A stretch of DNA of 64,000 nt from Deltaproteobacteria bacterium (GTDB lineage Bacteria > Desulfobacterota > Desulfobulbia > Desulfobulbales > Desulfurivibrionaceae). The notes beneath the pieces were generated by a model, which was not told the origin of the DNA, searched no databases, and worked only from the letters and a program-made list of their open reading frames with translations. The stretch covers positions 43,423 to 107,422 of the forward strand of contig DUZW01000007.1 of assembly GCA_013349295.1 (NCBI GenBank), in the 5' to 3' direction. The translations under genes were made by a program, and so were the position numbers. Positions 28,112-38,068 of this stretch are shown here, piece after piece; positions within the stretch are counted from its first letter, which is position 1, and the number at the start of each line of letters is the position of its first letter.

Positions 28112-28257
28112 GGACAGAATCCTCCATTAAATTAACAAAAATTCATTATTCACAGCCCACCAGGGCACATTTTTTCACCAAACACATTAAAACAGTGCTT
28201 TATATCTTTATATTCTTTTTTTTGCAAGACAGAATTACAAATCAACCAAAATCACGA

Positions 28258-29517
28258 TCAACCGCCCTTCATGGAATCAAAAAATTCGGCATTGGAACGG
28301 GTCCCCTTCATCTTGGCCAGGAAAAACTCCATGGCATCGATGGGGTTCATGGACCCAAGAAGTTTCCGCAAAATCCAGACCTTGTTCAATTCTTCCGCCG
28401 TGAGCAAGAGCTCTTCCTTTCTGGTTCCGGAACGGGCCATGTCGATGGCGGGGAAGATTCTTCGGTCCGCGATCTTCCGGTCGAGAACAAGTTCCATATT
28501 ACCGGTACCCTTGAACTCCTCGAAAATAACCTCATCCATCCGGCTGCCGGTTTCAATCAAGGCGGAGGCAAGGATGGTCAAACTGCCCCCCTCTTCGATA
28601 TTCCTCGCCGCACCGAAAAACCGCTTCGGACGATGCAGGGCGTTGGAATCAACACCACCGGAAAGAATCTTGCCGCTTGGCGGCACAACGGTATTGTAGG
28701 CCCTGGCCAAACGGGTAATGCTGTCCAGCAGAATAACAACATCCTTCTTATGCTCCACCAAGCGACGGGCCTTGTCGAGCACCATCTCCGCCACCTGGAT
28801 ATGACGCTGGGGAGGCTCATCAAAAGTAGAACTGATCACCTCGGCATTAACCCCCCTTGCCATGTCGGTGACTTCTTCAGGCCGCTCATCGATCAGCAGC
28901 ACAATAAGAATGATCTCTTTGTGGTTTTTGGTAATACTGTTGGCTATATCCTTGATCAACACGGTCTTACCGGTTCTGGGCGGAGCGACGATCAAGCCGC
29001 GCTGTCCCTTGCCGATGGGAGACATGATATCCATAATCCGCATGGAATAGTTATCCGACTCCCGCTCAAGATGTATGCGATTCTGGGGATGCAACGGGGT
29101 AAGATTGGAAAACAGGGTTTTATCCCGGGCCCTTTCAGGCGGATCAAAGTTGACGCTGTCAACCTTGAGAAGAGCAAAATAACGCTCGCCCTCCTTGGGA
29201 GTGCGCACCGGTCCCTCAATGGTATCGCCGGTGCGAAGATTGAGGCGCCGGATCTGGGAAGGCGAGACATATATATCATCAGGTCCAGGCAAATAATTGT
29301 AATAGGGCGCCCGTAAAAAACCGAACCCATCGGGCAACACCTCAAGAACACCGCTGCCCCAGTTCTCGCCGTTTTTTTCGGCCTGCCCGCCGGCGGCCTG
29401 CAGGATGGCAAAAATCAGCTCCTGCTTACGCATGGCACTGTATTCTTCAATACGGTAATCCTTGGCGAGCTTGGTCAACTCGGTGATTTTCATCAATTTA
29501 AGTTCTGATAAGTTCAT
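28258..29517 (-). CDS. rho: Transcription termination factor Rho
   Basis: Hexameric RNA helicase that ends transcription. 419 residues. Rho N-terminal helical domain ([21 protein letters not shown]), OB-fold with GFGFLR and [19 protein letters not shown], Walker [15 protein letters not shown], Walker [17 protein letters not shown], and the Q/R loops [25 protein letters not shown]. First gene of the run. Confidence 0.97.
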   Translation of the reverse strand: MNLSELKLMKITELTKLAKDYRIEEYSAMRKQELIFAILQAAGGQAEKNGENWGSGVLEVLPDGFGFLRAPYYNYLPGPDDIYVSPSQIRRLNLRTGDTIEGPVRTPKEGERYFALLKVDSVNFDPPERARDKTLFSNLTPLHPQNRIHLERESDNYSMRIMDIMSPIGKGQRGLIVAPPRTGKTVLIKDIANSITKNHKEIILIVLLIDERPEEVTDMARGVNAEVISSTFDEPPQRHIQVAEMVLDKARRLVEHKKDVVILLDSITRLARAYNTVVPPSGKILSGGVDSNALHRPKRFFGAARNIEEGGSLTILASALIETGSRMDEVIFEEFKGTGNMELVLDRKIADRRIFPAIDMARSGTRKEELLLTAEELNKVWILRKLLGSMNPIDAMEFFLAKMKGTRSNAEFFDSMKGG

Positions 29518-30130
29518 GCAATCCCTTTCTCCATCTTCCGTATGCTGCTCTCAATCTTGTATATTTTGAAGCGCGAATGCCCCAGGCAATCTTTAAAATG
29601 GCCCAGGATCAGAACATGCCCACAAACGTAAACAGAAGGATATCCTTGTCCGACGCCATCACAACAGAGACATCTGAAATGAAAATTCTTGGAATGTTTC
29701 CGCTGAATTACGAAATACGCAGGAATACCAGCACGAACTAACGGACGGATACACCTGATTATTTTCGAAGATGCGGAAATTTTACAGAGAGCTATATAAT
29801 GAAATTGAACAGGTTGTTTTTCGAGAAGTTAGGTTAATTATTGAAAATATATTCTCGAAAATAATCTTGGCCAAACTAAACAAAAGGAAGGATATGTATA
29901 TGATTTTTCTGTAAGCAATGCCCAATACTATTGGCTAATCCACCCAGTGTCAACATTTTTTTCGCAATTTTAAAAACACCACAAAAAACACTATTGATTT
30001 TTTTTACTCACTTTCACTTGCCATAAACTGATACTATTTGTATAGTGTCAAGTTTTCTGCCCCGGTCACACCGTAAACAAATATTTGTCTGCAACAGAAA
30101 GAAAACTTTGAATCCAGGAGAGGTTAGCCC
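29518..30130. other. Long divergent intergenic region, rho / sigma factor
   Basis: 613 AT-rich bases between divergent genes. It holds one strong plus-strand sigma-70 promoter (30018-30046). The 400 bases next to rho show no clear coding frame and could be a long rho leader. An imperfect AT-rich inverted stretch (GAAAATATATTC near 29845) resembles half of the ilvB operator but is not palindromic. Confidence 0.4.
30018..30046 (+). promoter_or_regulatory. Sigma-70 promoter for the sigma factor gene
   Basis: TTGCCA (30018-30023), exactly 17 bases, TATAGT (30041-30046). It is 85 bases upstream of the GTG start, which has AGGAGAGG in front of it. Confidence 0.7.
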
Positions 30131-31483
30131 GTGCCTGCCGATATAAAAGCAAGACTACTCGAAGCCGGAAAAGATGAAGGTTGCGTAACCCTCAGCTTCC
30201 TGAACGACCTGATTCCCGATGGCAAGGACGCTGATGCCATTGACGGCATTTTCGATTTTCTCAACGAGAACAATATCGAAATAGTCAGCCAGGAGAAATC
30301 CGGGAAGAAAAAAACCCTTGACGGCAAGAGCTGGGAAGGCGGTGGGGATGGCCAGCACGATGAACCTCCCATGGACGATGAAGACGACAAGCTCATGGAC
30401 GCCGCCGCCCTCGTCTCCAAGGAGGATACCCCGGAGCCTGAAGAAACAACCACCACCTATCTGCGGGAGATGGGCAAGTTCGAGCTGCTCACCCCCCAGG
30501 AAGAGGAAAAATACAGCAAGACCATCCGCGAAGGATTTGACGGGATAATCCGCTCGGTTCGCCAGGACCAGCATGGAACAGAGGAACTTGCTCAGCTGGT
30601 TGAACGCATTGACCTGTGGGAAAAACGCGACCCCACTCTGAAGCCGAAAAAGCAGCACCTCAACTTCATGATGCGCGCGATTGCCAAGGCTTGCGAAATT
30701 CATCCGGGCAACAAGAAACTCCAGGAAATGCATTGCAAACTGGAGATGTTTCACCGCTCCATAGAGGTTGCCAAGGATGCCATGATCAAGGCCAATCTCC
30801 GCCTTGTGGTCAGCATCGCCAAACGTTACATGCACCAAGGTCTTACCTTGGCCGATCTTATCCAGGAAGGCAACCTCGGCCTGATGCGGGCTGTTTTCCG
30901 TTTTGACTATACCAAGGGCAACAAATTCAGCACCTATGCCAGCTGGTGGATCAGACAGGCGATCACCAGAGCAATCCTTGATAAGACCAGAACCATTCGG
31001 CTGCCGGTGCATTTTCTTGAGCTCAGAAGTCAGTTCTTCAAGGCGTTCTACTCACTCCTCAAGGAGCTGGGCCGCGAGCCGACCCCCATCGAGATCTCCG
31101 AAAAAACCGGATTGCCGATGGACAAGATCCTTGCAATCCTGGAGGCCTCCCGGGAGCCCATCTCCCTGGAAACCCCGGTTGGCGACGATGACAGCACCCT
31201 GGGAGACTTCCTGGAAAACCAGGAATCGGTTTCACCCTACGAGGCGGTGCAGAACCAGCAGCTGTCCGACCGGGTTACAAGCATCCTCAATACCTTGAGC
31301 ACCCGGGAAGAAAAAATCATCCGCCTGCGCTTCGGCATAGGCGAGGACGCGGAATATACCCTTGAAGAAATCGGCAAACGCTTCAACGTGTCGCGGGAAC
31401 GCATCCGGCAGATCGAGAAAAAAGCGCTCAATCGGTTGCGACATTCAAGCAGACGGGAAAAACTCAAACATTTCCTGGACTAA
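30131..31483 (+). CDS. RpoD-like sigma-70 family RNA polymerase sigma factor
   Basis: 450 residues with GTG start. Residues 1-60 resemble region 1.1. An acidic linker follows, then region 1.2 (TTTYLREMGKFELLTPQEEEKY), a non-conserved stretch of about 95 residues, region 2 (IKANLRLVVSIAKRYMHQG, DLIQEGNLGLMRAVFRFDY, KFSTYASWWIRQAITRAI), region 3 and region 4 (YTLEEIGKRFNVSRERIRQIEKKALNRLR). It is shorter than typical proteobacterial RpoD because the segment between regions 1.2 and 2 is small. Region 2.3-2.4 (LDKTRTIRLPVH) has RpoS-like features. It is not beside dnaG. Either the housekeeping factor or a close group 2 relative. Confidence 0.85.
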   Translation: MPADIKARLLEAGKDEGCVTLSFLNDLIPDGKDADAIDGIFDFLNENNIEIVSQEKSGKKKTLDGKSWEGGGDGQHDEPPMDDEDDKLMDAAALVSKEDTPEPEETTTTYLREMGKFELLTPQEEEKYSKTIREGFDGIIRSVRQDQHGTEELAQLVERIDLWEKRDPTLKPKKQHLNFMMRAIAKACEIHPGNKKLQEMHCKLEMFHRSIEVAKDAMIKANLRLVVSIAKRYMHQGLTLADLIQEGNLGLMRAVFRFDYTKGNKFSTYASWWIRQAITRAILDKTRTIRLPVHFLELRSQFFKAFYSLLKELGREPTPIEISEKTGLPMDKILAILEASREPISLETPVGDDDSTLGDFLENQESVSPYEAVQNQQLSDRVTSILNTLSTREEKIIRLRFGIGEDAEYTLEEIGKRFNVSRERIRQIEKKALNRLRHSSRREKLKHFLD

Positions 31484-31614
31484 TTTTCCTGGGATCTGTT
31501 TTTATTTTTTGCCGTTGCGCAAGCGACAGCACGCGAAATAATTTATTTCACCTCTGCTTGCCGATCCTTTTCCGGCAGGAAGTTGTTACAATAATAAAAT
31601 GTCGGCCCTTGAAT

Positions 31615-31661
31615 GAGCCGTAACGAAATGGCAAAAAACATAAACTATTTCGTTACGGCTC
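31615..31661. repeat. Perfect hairpin element, copy B of a dispersed repeat
   Basis: Arms GAGCCGTAACGAAAT (31615-31629) and ATTTCGTTACGGCTC (31647-31661), 15 bp with no mismatch, around a 17-base loop starting GGC. It shares the 16-mer GCCGTAACGAAATGGC with the element at 3266-3315. It lies between the sigma factor gene and comEC and has no T-run on either side, so it is not an ordinary terminator. Confidence 0.7.
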
Positions 31662-31682
31662 CTAAGTCTGCAGACAAAACAC

Positions 31683-34175
31683 ATGCTGCTCCAGACTGAC
31701 CGCAACCCACTCCTGCCAGCGCTCCTGGCCTTTGCCTGCGGAGCAATGACCGCCGGAGCCGACTGGCTGCCGACCACAAGCTCTCTCTGGCTACTTGCCC
31801 CTCTGATTGCCGCCATGGCCGCCGTTACCATGCCCCGGTGGCCCCAGGCACGATCCTGGTTCTTGGCTCTACTGCTTCCCCTGTTCTTTCTTTGCGGCCT
31901 GCTGTACACAGACTCTTTCCTGACACCGGAACTACCGGCCCATCATCTGACGCGTCTTATTCCGGCAAAACAGGATGCCAGCCTAACTGGAAAATTGATC
32001 CGCAAACCCGTTTACAAGAACGGAAAAACCCATCTTATCCTTGAAGCCGACAGCATTTTGCTCCCTTTGTCCCAAGCACCCCTTGCGACAACCGGCCGCG
32101 TTACGCTCACGGTCAATGCCCCTTTTCTCCAGGGCCTCGTTCCCGGCCAGGATTATCTGGTCCGCGCCCGGCTTTCCCTGCCGGACAAGCTGGCAACCCC
32201 CGGCACCTTTGACTATGCCGGATATCTTGCCGCCGAAGAGATCATGGTCAAAGGCTGGGTTGCCACCCCCATTTTCATCCAGCCCATCTCCCCTCCCGCC
32301 ACCAGCCGCACTCACCCACCAAGATATTTTCTCGAAAGATTCAGACAGCAGTTCGAAACCTTTCTCCATGTAAACCTTACGCCAGAAAACGCCGCGCTGT
32401 ATCAGGCCCTGCTTATCGGCGACAACAGCAGCCTCTCACCGGAAGTCCTTGAGATCTACCGGGCAACCGGTATCATGCACATTCTGGCCATATCCGGGAG
32501 CCATCTCGTGGTCGTGGCTTTCCTGACCACGTTTTTATTCCGCTTTCTGGTCAGCCGCATCCCTTGGCTGCTGCTCCGGATGCCCGCAAACAAGATCGCC
32601 CTGGCCCTCTCTTTTCCCGTACTCTATCTCTACACCGGCTTTGCCGGTTTCCAGCCCCCGGTGGCGCGGGCCTTGATCATGACCGGCGTATTCATCACGG
32701 CCATTCTCCTTGATCGTCAGTGGTCAAGCCTGAACAATCTCGCCATTGCCGCTTTCTTCATCCTGCTGCTGAACCCGCTTAGCATTCACACCGCTTCATT
32801 CCAGCTTTCCTTTGTCGCAACTGCGGCAATTATCCTCGTCATGCCACGACTCGCTTCCTGGCGTCCCCAAAGGAACAATTCTACCCCCTGGCAGACTCTG
32901 CAATACCTCTTCATCTCTGGAATTTGCATCTCCTGCGCCGCCTTTCTCGCCACAGCCCCGCTTGCCCTGTTCCACTTCAACAGACTTTCCCTGGCCGGTC
33001 CCATCACCACCCTGCTTGTCACGCCTTTTCTTTGCTTTTGGACTCTCCCCTTAGGCCTAATGGCCATCCTTACCCAGCCGCTTGCCCCCACCATGGCGGT
33101 GTTCTTCCTGAAAACAGGCGCTTTCGGCATCCAGATTTCCCACGCGCTCACCGCCTTTTTCGCGGGAGTGCCGTTTTCTTCTCTCTGGCTTCCCACGCCG
33201 ACCATCCCCCTGCTGACACTCTCCTACGCGCTCGTTCTCCTGATTTTTCGCAGCAGGCGCCCTGCCCCTCTTCTGGGCATGCTTGCCTGCTTCACCCTGC
33301 TGCTATCCGGCCATACGCCGCTGCCGAAATGGCATGACAACCCGACCCGGATTTCTTTTCTTGCCGTGGGAAACGGCAACGCCACGGTGGTGGAACAACC
33401 CGACGACCGCGTCATCCTCATCGACGGCGGCGGTCCGCCCAGCGGTCTTTTCAATGTGGGAGAACGGGTGATCGCGCCATTTTTATGGCATAAGCAGATC
33501 AGGCGAGTGGAACAGATCATCCTCACCCATCCCCATGCCGATCATTTTAACGGCCTGCCCTGGATCATCAAAAGGTTTCAGCCAAAGGTACTCTGGCTCA
33601 GCGAAACCAGCGCCCAGGAACCGGGTTTTGCCGCTTTACTGCTTGAGGCCAAACAAGCCGGTTGCCAAGTGCGGGTTGCCAGAGCAGGAGAAGTGCTGGT
33701 CAGCGGGGAAAAAGGCTTTTCCATTACCTGCCTGGCCAATCTGGCACTTGTCGGCAACAACGATCCGGTCGCGAACAGGACAAATGACACGGACAATCCG
33801 AACAACAGAGGTTTGATTCTGCGCCTGGGCAATGGGGAGAACACCTTTCTTTTTCCAGGGGATATCGAAAAGGACTACGAGGAATACATCTTAGAGAAGG
33901 GAGACCTGCTCAAAGCCGATGTCCTGCTGATGCCCCACCACGGCCTGCGATCCTCGGGCAGCGCCCGGTTCATGGAGGTGGTTGCCCCACGCTACTATGT
34001 CGTGTCAACGGGCAAGAAGGAACCATTTCCCCCGGCGCAGTATCGGGATCCAAGGGCTGACATCTTTTCAACGGCCCGGCAGGGCTCGATTCTCTTTCTG
34101 TCCGACGGAAAAACAATAACCGCCCACCCCTATCGGGCCACCAAAGGTTCGCAGGAAGCCCGGCAAACCCAGTAG
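31683..34175 (+). CDS. comEC: ComEC/Rec2 DNA uptake channel protein
   Basis: 830 residues. N-terminal membrane helices and the DUF4131/OB-like domain (about 50-200), then the competence core (about 230-500) with NAALYQALLIGDNSSLSPEVLEIYRATGIMHILAISGSHLVV and several transmembrane helices. The C-terminal metallo-beta-lactamase-like domain (about 555-800) has the metal motif LTHPHADHFNGL and LLMPHHGLRSSG. ComEC moves single-stranded DNA across the inner membrane. With pilT converging from the other side, the locus suggests capacity for natural transformation, which would also help supply integron cassettes. Confidence 0.93.
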   Translation: MLLQTDRNPLLPALLAFACGAMTAGADWLPTTSSLWLLAPLIAAMAAVTMPRWPQARSWFLALLLPLFFLCGLLYTDSFLTPELPAHHLTRLIPAKQDASLTGKLIRKPVYKNGKTHLILEADSILLPLSQAPLATTGRVTLTVNAPFLQGLVPGQDYLVRARLSLPDKLATPGTFDYAGYLAAEEIMVKGWVATPIFIQPISPPATSRTHPPRYFLERFRQQFETFLHVNLTPENAALYQALLIGDNSSLSPEVLEIYRATGIMHILAISGSHLVVVAFLTTFLFRFLVSRIPWLLLRMPANKIALALSFPVLYLYTGFAGFQPPVARALIMTGVFITAILLDRQWSSLNNLAIAAFFILLLNPLSIHTASFQLSFVATAAIILVMPRLASWRPQRNNSTPWQTLQYLFISGICISCAAFLATAPLALFHFNRLSLAGPITTLLVTPFLCFWTLPLGLMAILTQPLAPTMAVFFLKTGAFGIQISHALTAFFAGVPFSSLWLPTPTIPLLTLSYALVLLIFRSRRPAPLLGMLACFTLLLSGHTPLPKWHDNPTRISFLAVGNGNATVVEQPDDRVILIDGGGPPSGLFNVGERVIAPFLWHKQIRRVEQIILTHPHADHFNGLPWIIKRFQPKVLWLSETSAQEPGFAALLLEAKQAGCQVRVARAGEVLVSGEKGFSITCLANLALVGNNDPVANRTNDTDNPNNRGLILRLGNGENTFLFPGDIEKDYEEYILEKGDLLKADVLLMPHHGLRSSGSARFMEVVAPRYYVVSTGKKEPFPPAQYRDPRADIFSTARQGSILFLSDGKTITAHPYRATKGSQEARQTQ

Positions 34176-34211
34176 CAGGATACGAAAAACCCCAAGAGGA
34201 ATTTCCCAGGA

Positions 34212-35294
34212 TTACGCATCGGTAAAATCCGTGGGCGGCTTCTTGAGAAACTGCACAAACTTGCTCTTATCGATACAGTTTATGTAGGCGTCATCCCCGG
34301 AAATCCAGCCTTTCTTGATCAAATCCATAATCGCGTCATCCAGGGTCTGCATCCCGAATTTTTTTCCGGTCTGCATAGCGGAAGGGATCTGATAGGTCTT
34401 GCCTTCACGGATCAGATTCCGCACCGCCGGGGTGCAGATCAGAATCTCCAGCGCGGCGCAGCGCCCCTTGATATCCACCCGCTTGAACAGGGTCTGGGAA
34501 ACCACGGCCTTCAGGGCATCCGCCAAGGTAGAACGGACCTGAGCCTGCTGACTGGACGGGAAAATTTCGATGATCCTGTCCACGGTCTTGTTGGCGTTCA
34601 AGGTGTGCAGGGTGCCGAAAACCAGATGCCCGGTCATGGCCGCTTCCATGGCCAGGGCAATGGTTTCCAGATCGCGCATTTCGCCGACCATGATGATGTC
34701 CGGGTCTTCACGGAGCGCCCCGCGCAGGGCCGCGGAAAACGACTGGGTGTGCAGCCCCACCTCCCGGTGGTTCACGATGCAGTTCTGGCTCTTATGCACA
34801 AACTCGATGGGATCTTCGATGGTCAGGATATGATCCTTCCGCAGCTTGTTGGCCTGATCGACAATGGCGGCCAAGGTGGTCGACTTACCGCTACCCGTGG
34901 GGCCGGTGACAAGAACCATCCCCTTGGGCAGGGTGGCAAGCTGCGAAACAACCTGGGGCAAGCCCAACTGATCACAACCCAATATATTGCTTGGAATCTC
35001 ACGAAATACCGCGCCGATCCCATATTTCTGCATAAAGAGATTACCGCGGTAACGGGCAAGCCCGGCAATCTCGTAGCCAAAATCAACATCGCCGGTCTCT
35101 TCGAAAACTTTCACCTTTTCTTCGGAAACAATCTCATAGAGCATGGCCTTGAGCTCATCGTTGCCAAGAACCTTGTACTTGACCCGCTCCATTTCGCCCC
35201 GGATACGAAGGATCGGCTGCTGCCCGGAAACCATGTGTAAATCAGAAGCGCCTTGTTCGTTCATCAGTTTAAAAAAAGCATCGATCTGAGCCAT
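34212..35294 (-). CDS. pilT: Type IV pilus retraction ATPase PilT
   Basis: 360 residues from the ATG at 35294, chosen for the AGGAG ribosome site and the typical start MAQIDAFFKLMNEQGASDLHM. Walker A is VTGPTGSGKSTT, the Asp box is LTIEDPIEFVH, Walker B is IIMVGEMRDLETI, and the His box is HLVFGTLHT. The C-terminal AVRNLIREGK matches the AIRNLIR motif specific to PilT retraction motors. It drives pilus retraction for twitching and DNA uptake. Pilus structural genes are not in the window. Confidence 0.93.
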   Translation of the reverse strand: MAQIDAFFKLMNEQGASDLHMVSGQQPILRIRGEMERVKYKVLGNDELKAMLYEIVSEEKVKVFEETGDVDFGYEIAGLARYRGNLFMQKYGIGAVFREIPSNILGCDQLGLPQVVSQLATLPKGMVLVTGPTGSGKSTTLAAIVDQANKLRKDHILTIEDPIEFVHKSQNCIVNHREVGLHTQSFSAALRGALREDPDIIMVGEMRDLETIALAMEAAMTGHLVFGTLHTLNANKTVDRIIEIFPSSQQAQVRSTLADALKAVVSQTLFKRVDIKGRCAALEILICTPAVRNLIREGKTYQIPSAMQTGKKFGMQTLDDAIMDLIKKGWISGDDAYINCIDKSKFVQFLKKPPTDFTDA

Positions 35295-35459
35295 GCAAAA
35301 AACTCCTGTAATCAGTCTGTTGAAGGTCTTCGTGGAGATAAGCTCCCGAAGAGAAGGCATCCATACAGCATTTATGCACCAATAGTGCTAGTATATAGAG
35401 TCGAACAAAATTACTCCACGCAAAAAAATAAGCCCAGGGGCAAATAGTATACCGATCAC

Positions 35460-36323
35460 ATGACACCGTTCATCGATTTACATACCCACTCAACCTGTTC
35501 GGACGGGCTTCTGACACCACCCGCCCTGCTGGCCCTTGCCGCCCGTCGCAAACTTGCGGCCATCGCCCTCACTGATCACGACACCGTCGCGGGGCTCCCC
35601 GAGGCGCTTGCCCACGGCACACGCAACGGAGTCGAGGTTATTACGGGAATAGAGATAAGCAGCGGTCTTGAGGGGGTTTCCCTCCATATTCTCGGCTACG
35701 GCTTCAACCATGAACATCCCGGTCTCCTCTCCTTTATTGAAAGACTGCAACAGGCCCGGCACATCCGCAACCAAGGGATCATGGAACGCCTCCAGGCCCT
35801 CGGCATCTCCATAACCAACGAGGAACTGGCCCGGATTGCCGGAGACCAGATTGGCCGCCCTCACTTCGCCCGCCTGCTTACCCTCAAGGGGGTGAGCCAA
35901 AATCCCCAGGACGCCTTCAGCCGCTATCTCAAACGCGGCGGTCCCGCCTTTGTGGAACATGCCAAACCCCAGGCGGACGAAGCAATCAGCCGAATTAACG
36001 AAGCCAACGGTCTGGCAGTGCTTGCACATCCGATCTACTCGGACCCCAGCCTTGAAAAAATCCCCGCCCTTGTCGCCCAGCTCAAGGATTACGGACTGGC
36101 AGGGCTTGAGACCTTCTACCCCACCCATTCAAAAAAGGTCTGCCGCTACCTGCAAGCTCTTGCCGCAGAACACGGCTTGCTCCTCAGCGGCGGCACGGAT
36201 TATCATGGCGACAAGCACTCTGCTCCTCCCTTGGGCGGCAACGCCAAAACCATTCGCATTCCTCTCCAGCTCCTGCACGACATCAAGACAAGACTGGCAA
36301 GCAATGGTGTGACGCTGGGATAG
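35460..36323 (+). CDS. PHP-domain phosphoesterase (RNase AM / YciV-like)
   Basis: 287 residues. The PHP metal site is visible as DLHTHSTCSDG, LTDHDTVAG, GIEISSG, LAHPIYS and the C-terminal GGTDYHGDKH. E. coli relatives (YciV/RnaAM) are 5'-3' exonucleases that trim RNA 5' ends or act on nucleoside 3',5'-bisphosphates. No ribosome site is obvious. Divergent from pilT. Confidence 0.82.
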   Translation: MTPFIDLHTHSTCSDGLLTPPALLALAARRKLAAIALTDHDTVAGLPEALAHGTRNGVEVITGIEISSGLEGVSLHILGYGFNHEHPGLLSFIERLQQARHIRNQGIMERLQALGISITNEELARIAGDQIGRPHFARLLTLKGVSQNPQDAFSRYLKRGGPAFVEHAKPQADEAISRINEANGLAVLAHPIYSDPSLEKIPALVAQLKDYGLAGLETFYPTHSKKVCRYLQALAAEHGLLLSGGTDYHGDKHSAPPLGGNAKTIRIPLQLLHDIKTRLASNGVTLG

Positions 36324-36636
36324 GCGCACCACGATAGGTTCCGCCATAGCCCCGACAGGGTATCAGGCCTGAAAATCTCCGCCGATCTTCACGCAAAATT
36401 TATTTTCCCAACCCCACCCTTCCTTTTTTTCACAAAGAAATAAGATTAACGATGCACTGGGTGCGTGACAACCAGAAATCATAGCCATATTATGCAAAAT
36501 GTGGGATTGACTTCCTGACCGACCGACAGTACTACAAATATGTTCCCGAAGGTGATGCCCAAGTGGGCCATCGGGCAAGACAGAATATTTTTCGTTACAC
36601 ATTGGGAGCCGATAACGAACAAAGACGGGGAACTGC
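36324..36636. other. Intergenic region before the nucleotidyltransferase gene
   Basis: 313 bases. TTGACT at about 36508 is followed by TACTAC/TACAAA at a plausible but imperfect distance for a plus-strand promoter. A small GCCC-aagt-GGGC hairpin lies near 36555. Nothing else was recognised. Confidence 0.3.
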
Positions 36637-37398
36637 ATGACCGGCGACGAATACATCCTTTCCATCCTCAAAAAATACGAAGTACCACGCGGGCCTGAAT
36701 CAGCCGCGGAACAAGCCGCGAACCGCATTGCGCCCAAAATACTCCGCTGGGCGGGTGACTGGCTGGATACCCTCTCGTATTCCGGCTCCTACGCAAAGCA
36801 GACAGCCGTACATGGCGTTACCGATGCGGATCTTTTCATCTCCTTAAAACCCGAAATGCCGGGTTCTTTACAAAAAATCTATGACGAGCTGTTTACCCTG
36901 GCTGCCTTGCATGGCTGGAATCCCCGCCGTCAAAATGTTTCCATCGGTGTTTCCATCAACGGCATTAACCTCGACCTGATTCCCGGTCGGGCACAAACAG
37001 GCGATGAGAGCTATCACGACCTCTATTGGCTCAAAACCGAATCCTCAAGACAAACCAACGTGAATCTCCATGTGGAGACTGTCGCTCAATCCCACCGCCT
37101 GCGCGAAATCCAGGCAATCAAAATTTGGCGCCACATTCACCAGCTGGACTGGCCATCTTTATATGTTGAGATCTTTGTTATCAACGCCCTGACAGGAAGA
37201 AACACGGATTCCCTCTCTCATAATGTTCTTCATGCCCTGGATATGATAGGGGAACGCCTGGAGACCACCTCCATTATTGATCCGGCCAACCTCGACAATG
37301 CGCTATCGAATGACTTGACCCCGGAAGAGAAGAAAACCATCGCGGATCAGGCAAAAAAATCAGCAGCGGAACAGCACTGGGAAGACATTATCTGGTGA
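36637..37398 (+). CDS. Nucleotidyltransferase-fold protein (OAS/CCA-type), role unknown
   Basis: 253 residues. The polymerase-beta nucleotidyltransferase signature is clear: Gly50-Ser51 in SYSGSYAKQTAV, the metal pair Asp63 and Asp65 in HGVTDADLFISL, and a third Asp113 in NLDLIPGR. A helical C-terminal domain (about 150-250) follows. This resembles the class I CCA-enzyme/oligoadenylate synthase/cGAS-like group rather than small MNT toxins. No CBASS effector, RNA-binding domain or antitoxin is adjacent, so the product could be an oligonucleotide, a cyclic dinucleotide or a tailed RNA. Good GGGGAA ribosome site. Confidence 0.7.
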   Translation: MTGDEYILSILKKYEVPRGPESAAEQAANRIAPKILRWAGDWLDTLSYSGSYAKQTAVHGVTDADLFISLKPEMPGSLQKIYDELFTLAALHGWNPRRQNVSIGVSINGINLDLIPGRAQTGDESYHDLYWLKTESSRQTNVNLHVETVAQSHRLREIQAIKIWRHIHQLDWPSLYVEIFVINALTGRNTDSLSHNVLHALDMIGERLETTSIIDPANLDNALSNDLTPEEKKTIADQAKKSAAEQHWEDIIW

Positions 37399-37644
37399 AA
37401 TCCGCGCCATTCTAGGGATAGCATCTCTCTTTCAGATCAGCCCCTCCCAGCGACCCCATTCTTTTTCCCTTGCTCCATTTTCCCAAATACCCCTATGATA
37501 TTCATATAGTTTGCTTGGTTTATTTTAACCCTATGGCTCGTTGCAACTGTTTTCAGCTCACAATACGCGAGAGAACGCACAATGGGCATTTCATCCTGCA
37601 TCAACAGGTTTTCCCATAAATATCACCAGCAAGGACCCTGACCC

Positions 37645-38067
37645 ATGACCAGAAAATACAAAGTCCTCATCGTCGACGACTCACCCAGCATTCTTCATGC
37701 CCTTGCCAGAGCCTTTGCCGAAACTCCTTATGAGGTCACAACCTGCAACGACCCTGTCAAATCCTACGAGATGATTGAGAATGAACATTTCGACATCGTC
37801 ATCAGCGACATCATGATGCCTGTGCTGGACGGCCTTTCCCTGTTGCGCAAGATCAAGAACTACAACGGCACCATCCAGGTAATCATGATCACCGGCTACA
37901 TCACGATCAACAACACCCTCAATGCCTTCCGCTATGGAGCAAACGACATCTTTTTCAAGCCGTTCAAGGACATGCACGAACTCATTGACGCCGTTGACGC
38001 GGCGGCGAGAAAGCTGAACCGCATCAACCAAGTACTCAAAGAGCTGGCCAGCGAAAAAGGAACCTGA
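37645..38067 (+). CDS. Single-domain response regulator (CheY-like receiver)
   Basis: 140 residues, one receiver domain. The acidic pair is Asp11-Asp12 in VLIVDDSPS, the phospho-acceptor is Asp55 in IVISDIMMPVLDG, the Thr switch is in VIMITGYIT, and the conserved Lys is in IFFKPFKD. No output domain. One base separates it from the CheA-like gene, so the two are translated together and probably form a phosphorelay. Confidence 0.88.
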   Translation: MTRKYKVLIVDDSPSILHALARAFAETPYEVTTCNDPVKSYEMIENEHFDIVISDIMMPVLDGLSLLRKIKNYNGTIQVIMITGYITINNTLNAFRYGANDIFFKPFKDMHELIDAVDAAARKLNRINQVLKELASEKGT

Positions 38068-38068
38068 G

